64,000 nt of DNA from Aureimonas sp. SA4125 (GTDB lineage: Bacteria > Pseudomonadota > Alphaproteobacteria > Rhizobiales > Rhizobiaceae), in assembly GCF_019973775.1 (NCBI RefSeq), contig NZ_AP025032.1:1612001-1676000 (forward strand). Reading direction: 5' to 3'. A program made the translations under genes and the position numbers. The notes under the pieces are model-generated. The model saw only the letters and a list, made by a program, of their open reading frames with translations, did no database searches and was not told the origin of the DNA. This document shows, piece after piece, positions 56,385-64,000 of the stretch. Each line of letters begins with the position of its first letter. Positions within the stretch are counted from its first letter, which is position 1.

Positions 56385-57345
56385 GACCGCGCCGCTGCTC
56401 ACCCTTATCTTCGTCGCCCTTTCACTCGTTGGCGGCACCGCCAAGGCCGAGAGCGTCTACACGGACGTCGCCTCGTGCCGTGCGCAAGACCTCGGCCCGG
56501 ACGAGTTCGTGCGGCACTGCAAAGGACCGAAGGGCTATGCTGCGTCCCTCCATTATTTCGATGGTCGGGCGGTCCCTGCTTTTGGCAAGTCCAGACCGGG
56601 GACGAAGGACGAGCCCTATCTCGAATCGGCCGACCTGGAACCCATTGAAATCGGCGTCGGCGTGCCCTTCGGCAAAAAAATCGAATGGGTGATGAGGGGG
56701 GGCGAACCCTGCGCAGCGATACTGCGGGTCGATACCCGGCAGGGAGAAAGGCTCGTCGTCTCCGCTCTGGATGGTGCTTCGTCACGGGTCGGAATGGCCC
56801 GGAAGAACGTGGAGGCACGTCAAATGGCGAGCACAGCCTGCAAGCGGAGGGTGGCGGCACAGCCAGGTGGCAGGGAGCCAGTCGTTCCAACCGAATCAGC
56901 GATCAAACCGACGGGGCTTCCCAGAGTGGGGGACGTCTTGCCCATCTGTTCGAAATGCCCCGGGCCTTTGATCACAGAGGTCTCCGCAGGCAGGACCATT
57001 ACGGTCGTTGCACGGATCGCCCGTCCTCAGGCGAAGGAGCATTGCAGCGCCTGGTACGTCGACAATCCGGAAGGCGAAGCCGATTGCGTCGAAGGCGTCC
57101 TGCGCGATTACGGTGAAAGCCGCTTCACGGCCGCCGCCATGTGCAGCGAACAGTCGATCGTCACGGAGGGTGTCAAGTATCGCTACGACGGTCCAGGGCT
57201 GGACGAATTCGGCGACAGGACGCCTCAGTGGCTGGATCTTAATACAGGAACCCGCGCGGAGTTGTCCTCCGCCGGTGCCCGCCGGACCGTTTCGGCACAG
57301 TTTGAGACCCTCTGCCCCGGCATGCTCGCGGGCATGGGTTTCTAA
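56368..57345 (+). CDS. Secreted cysteine-containing protein of unknown function
   Basis: A 325-residue protein with a signal peptide after a GTG start (RYETAPLLTLIFVALSLVGGTAKA). The mature start SVYTDVASCRAQDLGPDEF, then RHCKGPKGYAASLHYFDG, resembles a common secreted proteobacterial hypothetical family with the SVYTD..C....C.GP.GY pattern. A second part from residue 190 holds four more Cys (ICSKCPGPLITEV, HCSAW, DCVEG). The GTG at 56368 has GGAGG upstream and overlaps the preceding gene by 17 bases, showing coupling. The periplasm is the likely location. Together with the two genes before it, it forms an operon of unknown role on the island. Confidence 0.7.
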   Translation: MSVRYETAPLLTLIFVALSLVGGTAKAESVYTDVASCRAQDLGPDEFVRHCKGPKGYAASLHYFDGRAVPAFGKSRPGTKDEPYLESADLEPIEIGVGVPFGKKIEWVMRGGEPCAAILRVDTRQGERLVVSALDGASSRVGMARKNVEARQMASTACKRRVAAQPGGREPVVPTESAIKPTGLPRVGDVLPICSKCPGPLITEVSAGRTITVVARIARPQAKEHCSAWYVDNPEGEADCVEGVLRDYGESRFTAAAMCSEQSIVTEGVKYRYDGPGLDEFGDRTPQWLDLNTGTRAELSSAGARRTVSAQFETLCPGMLAGMGF

Positions 57346-57742
57346 GCGGTTAGGACGGCATCCTTGCAGTCTGCCGGTGCAAATCCGGCCAACGAGGGTT
57401 CGGATTTCCAAAATGCAAAGTGCTACAGGGGGTGCAGTTCGAGATTTCCGAAAGCCAAGTTAGAATGGGCCGCAGCGCCCGGCGTATCGCTTTGGTCGGG
57501 ACAGCGACCCTGCAACCCGCTCTCCCGCATCCACCTCAACGGGTCGAAGTCATCGAACTAACCCTTCGAAAAAATCGAAGAGACCGCTGCGTCGCGGGAA
57601 GGTTCCCGAGTTTAGAGCATTCGGATTTTTCGAAATGCCGACTCTTAGGGAGAGCGTAACGTTCGAGGGTTTCGAAGGGAGGGCGTGACGGTGCGCTGAT
57701 ACGAACTTGCATATGCGTCGTGCCGACTGACTGGAGAATACG
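57346..57742. other. Intergenic region, no gene recognised
   Basis: About 400 bases before the small HTH gene. It is richer in A/T than the neighbours from 57555 to 57640 and repeats short TTCGA/TCGAA words, some as inverted pairs (57545-57570, 57628-57640, 57670-57685). It may be regulatory; no RNA gene is identifiable. Confidence 0.35.
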
Positions 57743-58081
57743 ATGACCATCGAGAATCTGTCCCGCCCCACGACCGCACTACGACTGAAGGATTTGCAGT
57801 TGGGAATCGAGCTTGTGATCGAGGCGCTCGAACAGGAGCGAGGCGCTCGCGATCGAATTGCCACGCGATACGGGATCCAAAAATCGGTGATCACCGACTG
57901 CGTCCACCGGATCGAAAGCTATTTCGGCGTTAACCTGTTCGCCGGGACCGCGCGGATCGCGGTTACAGCCGCGGGCCGGGAACTGGCTAAGCGCGGCCCC
58001 TCGGTGTTCGATGCTCTCGAAGAGTTGGAGCAGGGGCTACGCGATGCCGAGACGAACGCGCATGTCTCTTCGTCAAGCTAA
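57743..58081 (+). CDS. Small LysR-like winged-helix protein
   Basis: A 112-residue protein resembling only the DNA-binding domain of LysR-type regulators: LQLGIELVIEALEQERGARD, RIATRYGIQKSVITDCVHRI, ESYFGVNLFAGTARIAVTAA and GRELAKRG. The usual 200-residue effector domain is absent and the protein ends at a proper stop with an acidic helix (LEELEQGLRDAETN). It could be a stand-alone regulator such as those controlling transfer or excision of integrative elements. The ATG follows TGGAGAATACG (ribosome site GGAG). Confidence 0.7.
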   Translation: MTIENLSRPTTALRLKDLQLGIELVIEALEQERGARDRIATRYGIQKSVITDCVHRIESYFGVNLFAGTARIAVTAAGRELAKRGPSVFDALEELEQGLRDAETNAHVSSSS

Positions 58082-58096
58082 CGGCCGCGCATACCT

Positions 58097-58270
58097 CTAA
58101 GCCTGCACCTCCCGCAAGAAAACCTCGGCCTGCGTGAGTACCGTCTGAACCGCCTCGTCAGCAAGGTCCGGCGGATAGCCGAACCGCTTCAGAATGCGCT
58201 ACACGAGGATCCGCATCTTCGCCCGGGCGCTCTCGCGGTGGTGCCAGTCGACAGTCGCATTGTTCTGGAG
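58097..58270 (-). pseudogene. hsdR: Type I restriction HsdR, C-terminal stump
   Basis: On the minus strand the segment reads LQNNATVDWHHRESARAKMR, ILV, stop, RILKRFGYPPDLADEAVQTV and LTQAEVFLREVQA to a TAG. This is the well-known C-terminal end of type I restriction subunit R (WHxRESARAxMR..V.RIL...GYPPD). An in-frame TAG and the IS21 end at 58271 show it is a dead remnant. It was too short and interrupted for a normal gene call. Confidence 0.85.
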
Positions 58271-58411
58271 TGTCAAATCGCGTCCAACCGTGACCCCTTT
58301 TCGCGTCCAATATTGACCCCTGCGCTGACGTTGTCGCCGACATGCAAAAGGGGCCCGATCGGGCCCCTTTTGCATGTCGGCGTTCGGGATGATGGATTCC
58401 GTGTTTGAGGA

Positions 58412-59140
58412 TTAGCTTCGGTTTTTGAAGCGCCAGCTCGTGTTGCCGGTTTCGATGATGTCGCAGTGGTGAGTGAGGCGGTCGAGCATCGCCGTGGTCA
58501 TCTTGGCATCGCCGAAGATCTGCGGCCAATCGGCGAAGGCGAGATTCGTCGTGATCAGCAGTGAGGTATGCTCGTACAGCTTGCTGATGAGATGGAAGAG
58601 CAGTTGCCCGCCGGCCTGGCTGAACGGCAGGTAGCCAAGTTCGTCGATCACGACGAGATCGTATCGCAACAGGTTCTCAGCCAGGCGGCCTCCCTTGCCG
58701 GCAGCCTTTTCCTGCTCGAGTTGGTTGACCAGGTCCACGAGATTGTAGAACCGCCCTCGGGCATGAGAGCGGACCACTGCGGCCGAAGTGGCGATGACCA
58801 GATGAGTCTTTCCGGTGCCGGTCCCGCCGATGAATATGGCGTTGCGCTTGGCCTCGAGGAACGCGCCGGTGGCGATCTCGCGCACCTTGGCCTCGTCGAT
58901 CGTCGTGTCGGCAAAGCGGAAGGCGTCCAGATCCTTCAGCACCGGGAACTTGGCACTGGCGACACGGTAGACGATGGAGCGGGCCTGACGATGGTTGTGC
59001 TCGGCCCGCAAGAGACTGGCGAGCAATGGGTAGAGTTCGTCGCGGCGTTGCAGGCCCTTGCCGGTGATCTCGTCGAAGCTGGCGCGCATGCCCTGGAGCT
59101 TCAGATCTTCCATCATGGCCAGAAGGTCGTGGCGCTCCAT
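58412..59140 (-). CDS. istB: IS21 helper ATPase IstB (copy 2)
   Basis: A 242-residue intact Ist[20 protein letters not shown] (Walker A), [20 protein letters not shown] (Walker B), [20 protein letters not shown] (sensor) and [20 protein letters not shown]. The ATG at 59140 is formed in TGATG with the istA stop codon, giving strict coupling. Confidence 0.95.
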   Translation of the reverse strand: MERHDLLAMMEDLKLQGMRASFDEITGKGLQRRDELYPLLASLLRAEHNHRQARSIVYRVASAKFPVLKDLDAFRFADTTIDEAKVREIATGAFLEAKRNAIFIGGTGTGKTHLVIATSAAVVRSHARGRFYNLVDLVNQLEQEKAAGKGGRLAENLLRYDLVVIDELGYLPFSQAGGQLLFHLISKLYEHTSLLITTNLAFADWPQIFGDAKMTTAMLDRLTHHCDIIETGNTSWRFKNRS

Positions 59141-60639
59141 CACGCCACCTTCCGGATGCTGTCGTAGCGGGCGCAGTCGGCCAACGGCGGGGCCTTCAAG
59201 GCCAGCATCGCGGGAATCTCGATGCTGGACACCGGCGGCGGCTGAAGCTGCCGGGCGAGGATCGTCAAGATCACGTCGCCATGGCAGATCCCGGCCTCTA
59301 CAGCCTCGGTGCAGGCGGCCTCGACGGCATCAAGCCCATGATCGAGGACGGCGCCGAGCACTTTGACGAACTGGCGGTCGCCGTCGTCGTGCCGCTTCAG
59401 ATCGGCACGGACCTGCGCCAGAGCGGGCGGCAGGTCCCAGTCCTTGAACGGCGCTCCGTTGCGCAGCGCCCCCGGCTTCTTCAAAAGCACCGGCAGATAA
59501 TGCCAGGGATCGTAGATGACCTGGTCGCGACGGAATTGCCGCGGATGATCGGCGACGATCTCGCTCTCGAACAGAACGACGACCCGCTCGGCATAGGTTC
59601 GCACCAGGACCGTCTGGCCGGCGGCCCGGGCGTCGACGCTGTAGCGGTTGTAGTCGGCCATGACGAGGCAGGTCGTGCTGGCCCGGACCGCCTTCTCGAC
59701 GAACCCTTCGAACGGCGAGCGAAGCTCCATCAGCGCCAGCTTCTCCTCCTGGAAGACCTCCCAGACGGTCCGATCCTTGAACTCGGGATGACGGGTGCGC
59801 TTGGCATAGGCGATGCACTGGTCTTCAAGCCAAGCGTTCAGCTCCTCGAGGCTTGCTACCTTGGGCTTGGGCCGGAATATCTGGTCGCGCAGGTTGCCGA
59901 CCTGGTTCTCCACCTGGCCTTTCTCCCACCCTGCCGCGGGCGTGCAGGCCACCGGCTCGATCAGGTGGTGCGAGCACATCTGCAAGAAACGGCGGTTGTA
60001 CTGACGGGCCTTGCCCACGAAGATCGTCTCTACGGCCGTCTTCATGTTGTCGTAGATTCCGCGACGACAAACTCCGCCGTAGAAGGCGAACGCCTTGTCA
60101 TGGGCGTCGAAGACCAGTTCCTGCGTCTCCCGGAAATAGGCGCGGACGAACGGCATCCGGCTGTGCGACAGGCGCATGTGAGCGGCCTTCACCATCAGCG
60201 GCAGTCCCTGGAGCGTGATCGTCTCGTGGCTCCAGTCGAACTGGTAGGCCTCGCCAGGTGCGAAGCTCATCGGCACGTACGCCTTTGCTGGAAGACGAGA
60301 GCGCTCCTGACGCCATGTCCGGGCAAACCGATGAACGCTGTCGTGGGCCCCGTCATAGCCGCGACCGCGCAGCTCCTCGAAAAGACGCTGCGTCGAGCGG
60401 CGCTCCCGACAGGGCAGCGCGGCTTCCGCTTCCAGGATGGCCGTCAGGTCCTCGACATAAGCCCCAAGCTTCGGCGCCGGCTGAACCTCGCGCTCGTATC
60501 GGAACTCAGTGTCGTCGCCGCGAACAACTTTGCGGACCGTCGTCCGCGACACTGAAAACTCCCGGGCGATCGTCTTGATCCCCCGCCCTTGGTCGTGAAA
60601 CGCACGCCGTATCTGTCCAATCAAATCCACGCCAATCAT
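59140..60639 (-). CDS. istA: IS21 transposase IstA (copy 2)
   Basis: A 499-residue intact Ist[24 protein letters not shown], core [16 protein letters not shown] (first Asp), [18 protein letters not shown] (second Asp), [20 protein letters not shown] (Glu), then [20 protein letters not shown]. Different from copy 1 in length and sequence. Confidence 0.95.
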   Translation of the reverse strand: MIGVDLIGQIRRAFHDQGRGIKTIAREFSVSRTTVRKVVRGDDTEFRYEREVQPAPKLGAYVEDLTAILEAEAALPCRERRSTQRLFEELRGRGYDGAHDSVHRFARTWRQERSRLPAKAYVPMSFAPGEAYQFDWSHETITLQGLPLMVKAAHMRLSHSRMPFVRAYFRETQELVFDAHDKAFAFYGGVCRRGIYDNMKTAVETIFVGKARQYNRRFLQMCSHHLIEPVACTPAAGWEKGQVENQVGNLRDQIFRPKPKVASLEELNAWLEDQCIAYAKRTRHPEFKDRTVWEVFQEEKLALMELRSPFEGFVEKAVRASTTCLVMADYNRYSVDARAAGQTVLVRTYAERVVVLFESEIVADHPRQFRRDQVIYDPWHYLPVLLKKPGALRNGAPFKDWDLPPALAQVRADLKRHDDGDRQFVKVLGAVLDHGLDAVEAACTEAVEAGICHGDVILTILARQLQPPPVSSIEIPAMLALKAPPLADCARYDSIRKVA

Positions 60640-60764
60640 TCCCCAGCATCGCCCTCCACGGCCCGAAAGGCCGGAAAAGCGGAAACCTAAAACATCGCAG
60701 CAGGGGGTCAGTTTTGGACGCGAAATACCCCGCTCAGGGGGTCAGATTTGCATGCGATTTTACA

Positions 60765-61998
60765 CAGCAGGTTCGACTTGGCGAACCTGCTGGAGATGGC
60801 GCCGACGATCGCGCAACTCCAGCCCGACATCATCGTCGGGGGGCCTCCTTGTCAAGATTTCTCCTCAGCGGGAAAGCGAACGGAAGGTCGAAACGCCAGC
60901 CTGACGCTCGGCTTCGCGATTGCGATCGTAACGGCGAGGCCGGCGTGGTTCGTAATGGAGAACGTCATCGCTGCCCGGAAGACGCAGACCTATGCCCGCG
61001 CCCGCGCCCTCTTCGTGAAGGCCGGCTATGGCCTGACGGAAGTCTCTCTCGACGGCAGCCGCTACGGCACCCCTCAAATGCGCCGGAGATTTTTTGCGAT
61101 CGGGCGCCTTGGCGAGGCGGACGGTTTCCTTGCGTCGGCCATAGCTGAGGCCGCGTCGCCTCACAGGATGTCGGTCCGGGATGAGCTTGGCGACGACGTG
61201 GGTGTACATCCCGGCGGGAACCACCCGCCGGAGGCCCGCGCGTTCTTCATGCGTCCATACACCGGACATTCGGGTGTCCGGTCGATCGACGGCCCGTGCC
61301 CGACCCTCCTGCGGAGCGCACATGAGGGGCCGCAGAACTGGTACGTCGATCATGAGCGGGACATGGGACCGTCAGCGGACATTCCCCCGCTGCCGATGGA
61401 TGTACTGTCACGCATCCAGGGGTTTCCTGCGGACTGGAACTGGCTCGACATCCCCCAGAACCGCAGACGGATGTTGATGATCGCGAACGCGGTTCCGCCG
61501 CCGCTAGCCGAAGCGGTCGGGCGCGCGATCCTCGCTCGGGCACACGGGGAGACGATCCCGACAACTGAGAAGGCGTTCGACAAGTGGCTCCAGAAAGGCC
61601 GTAAGGGTCTCAAGGACCAAGCGCTCCGGAACCGCCGCTTGAATCTCAAAAAGGCGCGCCGTCTTTTGGGCGGACGAATCCTCGCAAATATCGACGCCGA
61701 ACTGGCGTTGCTGGAAAAGGCGGAGGGGTTCGCGGAGCTTTCCGTCCGGTCGAGGTCCGAACTACGCGGGGCTTTGCGGTCTCATGCGAAGTGGCGAGCC
61801 GAGGTGGCTGCGGCGAAGGCGCTGAAAGCCGAACTCAAGCTTTACGACGGAATGACCGAGGCTGACTTCAATGCGCGCGCTCGCGAAGAAGAAGCCATCG
61901 AAGCGGACCATCTCCCCTTCAACCCGCGGGTGGCCGCGTCTCTCCAAGCTTCACGCGGAAACATGGGGGAGCTGTCCAATACGGTTGAGGTATCCTGA
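60765..61998 (+). pseudogene. C5-cytosine DNA methyltransferase, N-terminus lost to IS21
   Basis: About 410 residues of a Dcm/HsdM.C5-type enzyme. Motif IV with the catalytic Cys is GGPPCQDFSSAGKR, motif VI is WFVMENV, motif VIII QMRRRFFAIG, motif IX VLSRIQGFPADW and motif X IANAVPPPLAEAVGRAI, in the right order. Motif I (FxGxGG) and the first 60 or so residues are absent, replaced by the IS21 end, so SAM binding should be lost. A 150-residue helical C-terminal extension follows motif X (KARRLLGGRILANIDAEL). An in-frame ATG exists in the IS end at 60748, but the product would lack motif I. Probably once part of the restriction cargo. Confidence 0.85.
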
Positions 61999-62026
61999 TC
62001 CCCCACCCGAACTAGCGTTCGCCTCC

Positions 62027-62048
62027 GACCCTCCCCCCGGGGAGGGTC
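62027..62048. terminator. Strong hairpin between convergent genes
   Basis: GACCCTCCCC and GGGGAGGGTC form a 10-bp stem with a 2-base loop, halfway between the methyltransferase stop (61998) and the integrase stop (62101), which face each other. A short TT follows on the plus strand. Probably a shared terminator. Confidence 0.55.
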
Positions 62049-62100
62049 TTACGCCCTCGCGGCGGCGATGTGATCCGCCCGGCTCGTGCCGGCTAAGCCG

Positions 62101-63819
62101 TCACTCCCCGGCCGCGGTTGAGGCTGCTCGAACCTTCTTCCGCCTAAGCTGCCGCGCTGGGCCACGGGTGGTCCGGTAGGGCGACAGGTCCAGCCCCTCG
62201 GGCAAGGGCATCGCCGCCAGCACCTCGACTTCGTCGGCGCGCAGCGTCTTCGAGCCGTAGCTCTCCTCGACCGTCTTGAACGCGTGCCCCGTCTGCATGC
62301 TGGATGTCCGGGGATCGACCTTTGCGATACGGAGGAGGTCCTTGGCGCTGTGACGCGATGAGTGGAACACGGTCGCGAGCCGCGTGTGCAGCCCGTACGC
62401 TCGAAGTCGCGCTCCCTGACGCTTCGAGGCGGTGTCGGCCGGATCGGCGATGTCGCGATGTAGATGCGGGAACACCCATTCGCTATCCCGACGCGCCTTC
62501 GCGTAGGCGACGAATCCGACCTCGACCAGTTCTTGGTGCAAGGCGAACAGGCGACGGCTGCCGTCGTTCTTGATCTGGCGGATTTCCGCTTTGCCATTGA
62601 TCGTCAGATACCTCATGAGGTTCGCGACCCAAAGGCCCGGCCGGACTTCTTGGATGTCACCGCCCTGGAGGTAGGCCAACTCGCCGATGCGGGCGCCGGT
62701 GAGGGTGCCGAGCAGCGGCAGCCAGTAGTCGTCTGGACGGACCTCTTTCGTAGCGCGCGCGAACCATGTGTTCAGCGCCTCGACGCTGAACGGCTCGCGC
62801 GTGACGGCCTTCGGGGCGTGCGCTGGCGGGGTGACGGTCATTCCGGTGAAGGGCGAGTCGAATTCGCGATCGACAGCCAGCCACTCGAACGCGCCGACGA
62901 CGGCGCCGACATAGGTGACGATCGTTGTTTCCGACCGACAGGGCGGAATGGGTTTTCCCGCTTTCCGGCGTTCCGCGATTCTGCCCGCGATTTCCAACGG
63001 CGTGGAGCCTTGGAACTCCTTGAGCTTGGTCCAGTGGTTCGGCATGTCGGCGATGATCTTGCCGAAGGTCCGTAAGTCCTTCTTGACGTATGCCGACAAC
63101 GGCTTGTCGCCGACGATGGCGATGAACTCGCCGAGCTTGCCGGCGATGCCGATCGCGTAAGCCTCCGACCTGCCAGCGTCCCGGACCGATTGCGTGTAGG
63201 CGCCGACACACGAACTGAGCAACGGCAGACCGGGAACCTCGGGGACGACGGGAGGCAACGGCGAAGCGACGGGGGCCACAGCCGCGTTGGCAGGCTGAGG
63301 GTCGATCCGCCGTCCGATGGTGAGGGCGAGGTCGACGAACCGCTCGTGGCTCGCCCGTTCCGACGACCACGCGGCTTCATCCTGCGCCAGCGCCGCGCCG
63401 ACGACGTCGAGCCTTGTCCGGATCGACGCCAGCGCCTTCCTGCGGGCATCCTGCGCGGCGGCGGCGGAGCGGTGATGCGCGGCGAGTTCCCGCGAGTCGG
63501 GATCGTCGTGCCCGCCGTGCTGATCGGCCTCCGAGCGGGCCGACGCAGCTTTCAGCCCAGCCCAGCGGATTCCGCGGTCAAGCGTTTCCAGCTCGGCGGC
63601 CAGAACGGCCAGGCTGCGGATCAGGGTTTCGCGGTCGGCCATGCCAGCATCCCAAAGCTCGTGACAGTGAGCCGCAAGCCTAGTCGCTCTGCGTTGAGCT
63701 TCCGTTGCCGTCAGTCGGCCGAGCGAAACCCGAAGGGGCGAAAGCCCAAAGGATTCGCGATGGACGACAGGGATTCGCAGTTGGAAACGATAGCCGGAGG
63801 GTCGCCGGGAAAGGTGCAT
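62101..63819 (-). CDS. Tyrosine-recombinase integrase of the island
   Basis: A 572-residue phage-type integrase. The N-terminus (RRPSGYRFQLRIP) resembles the DUF6538-like arm domain; a long helical region (residues 40-190) follows, then a SAM-like core-binding part (SEAYAIGIAGKLGEFIAIVG). The catalytic domain has TGARIGELAYLQ (Arg I), then RHSAKDLLR preceded by HSS (HxxR), and TGHAFKTVEESYG (His/Tyr). It lies next to the tRNA-Ser 3' end, the normal place for an island integrase. The ATG at 63819 is inside the duplicated att region. It appears intact, so the island may still be mobile. Confidence 0.92.
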   Translation of the reverse strand: MHLSRRPSGYRFQLRIPVVHRESFGLSPLRVSLGRLTATEAQRRATRLAAHCHELWDAGMADRETLIRSLAVLAAELETLDRGIRWAGLKAASARSEADQHGGHDDPDSRELAAHHRSAAAAQDARRKALASIRTRLDVVGAALAQDEAAWSSERASHERFVDLALTIGRRIDPQPANAAVAPVASPLPPVVPEVPGLPLLSSCVGAYTQSVRDAGRSEAYAIGIAGKLGEFIAIVGDKPLSAYVKKDLRTFGKIIADMPNHWTKLKEFQGSTPLEIAGRIAERRKAGKPIPPCRSETTIVTYVGAVVGAFEWLAVDREFDSPFTGMTVTPPAHAPKAVTREPFSVEALNTWFARATKEVRPDDYWLPLLGTLTGARIGELAYLQGGDIQEVRPGLWVANLMRYLTINGKAEIRQIKNDGSRRLFALHQELVEVGFVAYAKARRDSEWVFPHLHRDIADPADTASKRQGARLRAYGLHTRLATVFHSSRHSAKDLLRIAKVDPRTSSMQTGHAFKTVEESYGSKTLRADEVEVLAAMPLPEGLDLSPYRTTRGPARQLRRKKVRAASTAAGE

Positions 63820-63919
63820 TGGGGTTCCGCCCTGGGTACACGGCTGGGTACATCAGCCGTTTGGGCGGGGATTTCATAAACGATATCAACCAGTTGCACT
63901 GGCGGAGAAGAAGGGATTC
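63703..63919. repeat. 217-bp direct repeat, right copy (attachment region)
   Basis: Exact copy of 51972-52188. It spans the integrase start and the tRNA 3' end. The tRNA part continues beyond the repeat on this side, so this is the copy that holds the intact tRNA gene. Confidence 0.95.
63832..63852. promoter_or_regulatory. Paired CTGGGTACA repeats, possible integrase arm sites
   Basis: CTGGGTACA occurs at 63832-63840 and 63844-63852 with a 12-base period, 48 bases from the tRNA end, upstream of the integrase gene. Short direct repeats at such a place usually bind the integrase N-terminal arm domain or autoregulate its gene. The same pair is seen at 52101-52121. Confidence 0.45.
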
Positions 63920-63989
63920 GAACCCTCGAAACGGTTCCCCGTTTACGCCCTTAGCAGGGGCGCGCCTTCGACCACTCGGCCACCTCTCC
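63900..63989 (-). tRNA. tRNA-Ser (anticodon GCU)
   Basis: Long-variable-arm tRNA read on the minus strand from GGAGAGGTGGCCGAGTGG, anticodon loop CTGCTAA (GCU), variable arm GTAAACGGGGAACCGTTTC and T-arm GGGTTCGAATCCC, to the acceptor end CTTCTCCG followed by encoded CCA. The 7-bp acceptor stem (GGAGAGG with CTTCTCC, one G-U) is complete, so the gene is functional after island insertion. Confidence 0.97.
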
Positions 63990-64000
63990 GAGGCGAGGTA

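Larger units (their letters stand above)
58271..60764 (-). mobile_element. IS21-family element, copy 2 (different type)
   Basis: A 2494-bp element with ends TGTCAAATCGCGTCCAACCG and (reversed) TGTAAAATCGCATGCAAATC. No target duplication; both flanks are truncated genes (hsdR, cytosine methyltransferase), so DNA next to it was lost, probably through recombination between two copies or adjacent deletion. Confidence 0.92.

Noticed and set aside
57353..57410. tRNA-like stretch with GGTTAGGACGGCATCC and GTGCAAATCC
   Set aside because: The beginning resembles tRNA arms, but no acceptor pairing, anticodon stem or T-arm could be folded.
59281..60555. 424-codon open frame opposite istA
   Set aside because: Antisense shadow of IS21 istA, which has all catalytic motifs on the minus strand.

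Overview
The window looks like an alphaproteobacterial chromosome, most likely Hyphomicrobiales. The reasons are high-GC coding with GTG/TTG starts, a DUF2793-type protein, an HWE-family histidine kinase, an ABC polysaccharide exporter, and an IS fauna (IS5/IS427, IS256, ISL3, IS701, IS1182, IS21, IS3, IS30) typical of rhizobia-like genomes. The genus cannot be fixed from sequence alone.

Positions 1-29.5 kb form a cell-surface and polysaccharide region. It holds a secreted RTX (Ca-binding nonapeptide) protein, a HAD phosphatase overlapping an APH-like kinase, several SAM methyltransferases (two of the TylF/macrocin type), an unusual protein with two sulfotransferase domains, a RmlD-like reductase, an M23 peptidase, a methyltransferase-glycosyltransferase fusion, a Wzm/Wzt-type ABC exporter, and a membrane acyltransferase. 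Together these suggest synthesis, methylation, sulfation or acylation, and export of a decorated glycan. Two direct copies of one IS5-family element (5.3-8.3 kb, split by IS30; 23.8-25.3 kb), an IS256 and an ISL3 interrupt the region.

Positions 29.5-44.3 kb are an almost pure pile of insertion sequences without one host gene. The nesting can be read from target duplications: IS256 inside IS5, a partly tandem-duplicated IS3 inside IS701, IS256 inside ISL3, and a stack of IS3 inside IS1182 inside IS256 inside ISL3 inside IS5.

Positions 44.5-52.2 kb carry an HWE histidine kinase, a badly decayed MmeI-like (type IIL) restriction-modification gene, an almost complete Mrr endonuclease whose stop codon lies in an IS21 end, that IS21, and the first 39 codons of a tyrosine integrase next to a 20-nt piece of a tRNA-Ser 3' end.

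Positions 52.2-63.9 kb form an integrative island ending at an intact tRNA-Ser(GCU). It has an intact tyrosine integrase at the tRNA side and a 217-bp exact direct repeat at the two ends. The repeat at 52.0-52.2 kb carries the stump of a second, matching integrase, so two related islands were stacked at the same tRNA. The island carries a LuxR-type regulator, a small membrane protein, an operon of secreted and membrane proteins of unknown function (first gene split by IS5/IS427), a small LysR-like HTH protein, a HsdR stump, a second IS21, and a C5-cytosine methyltransferase whose N-terminus was lost to that IS21.
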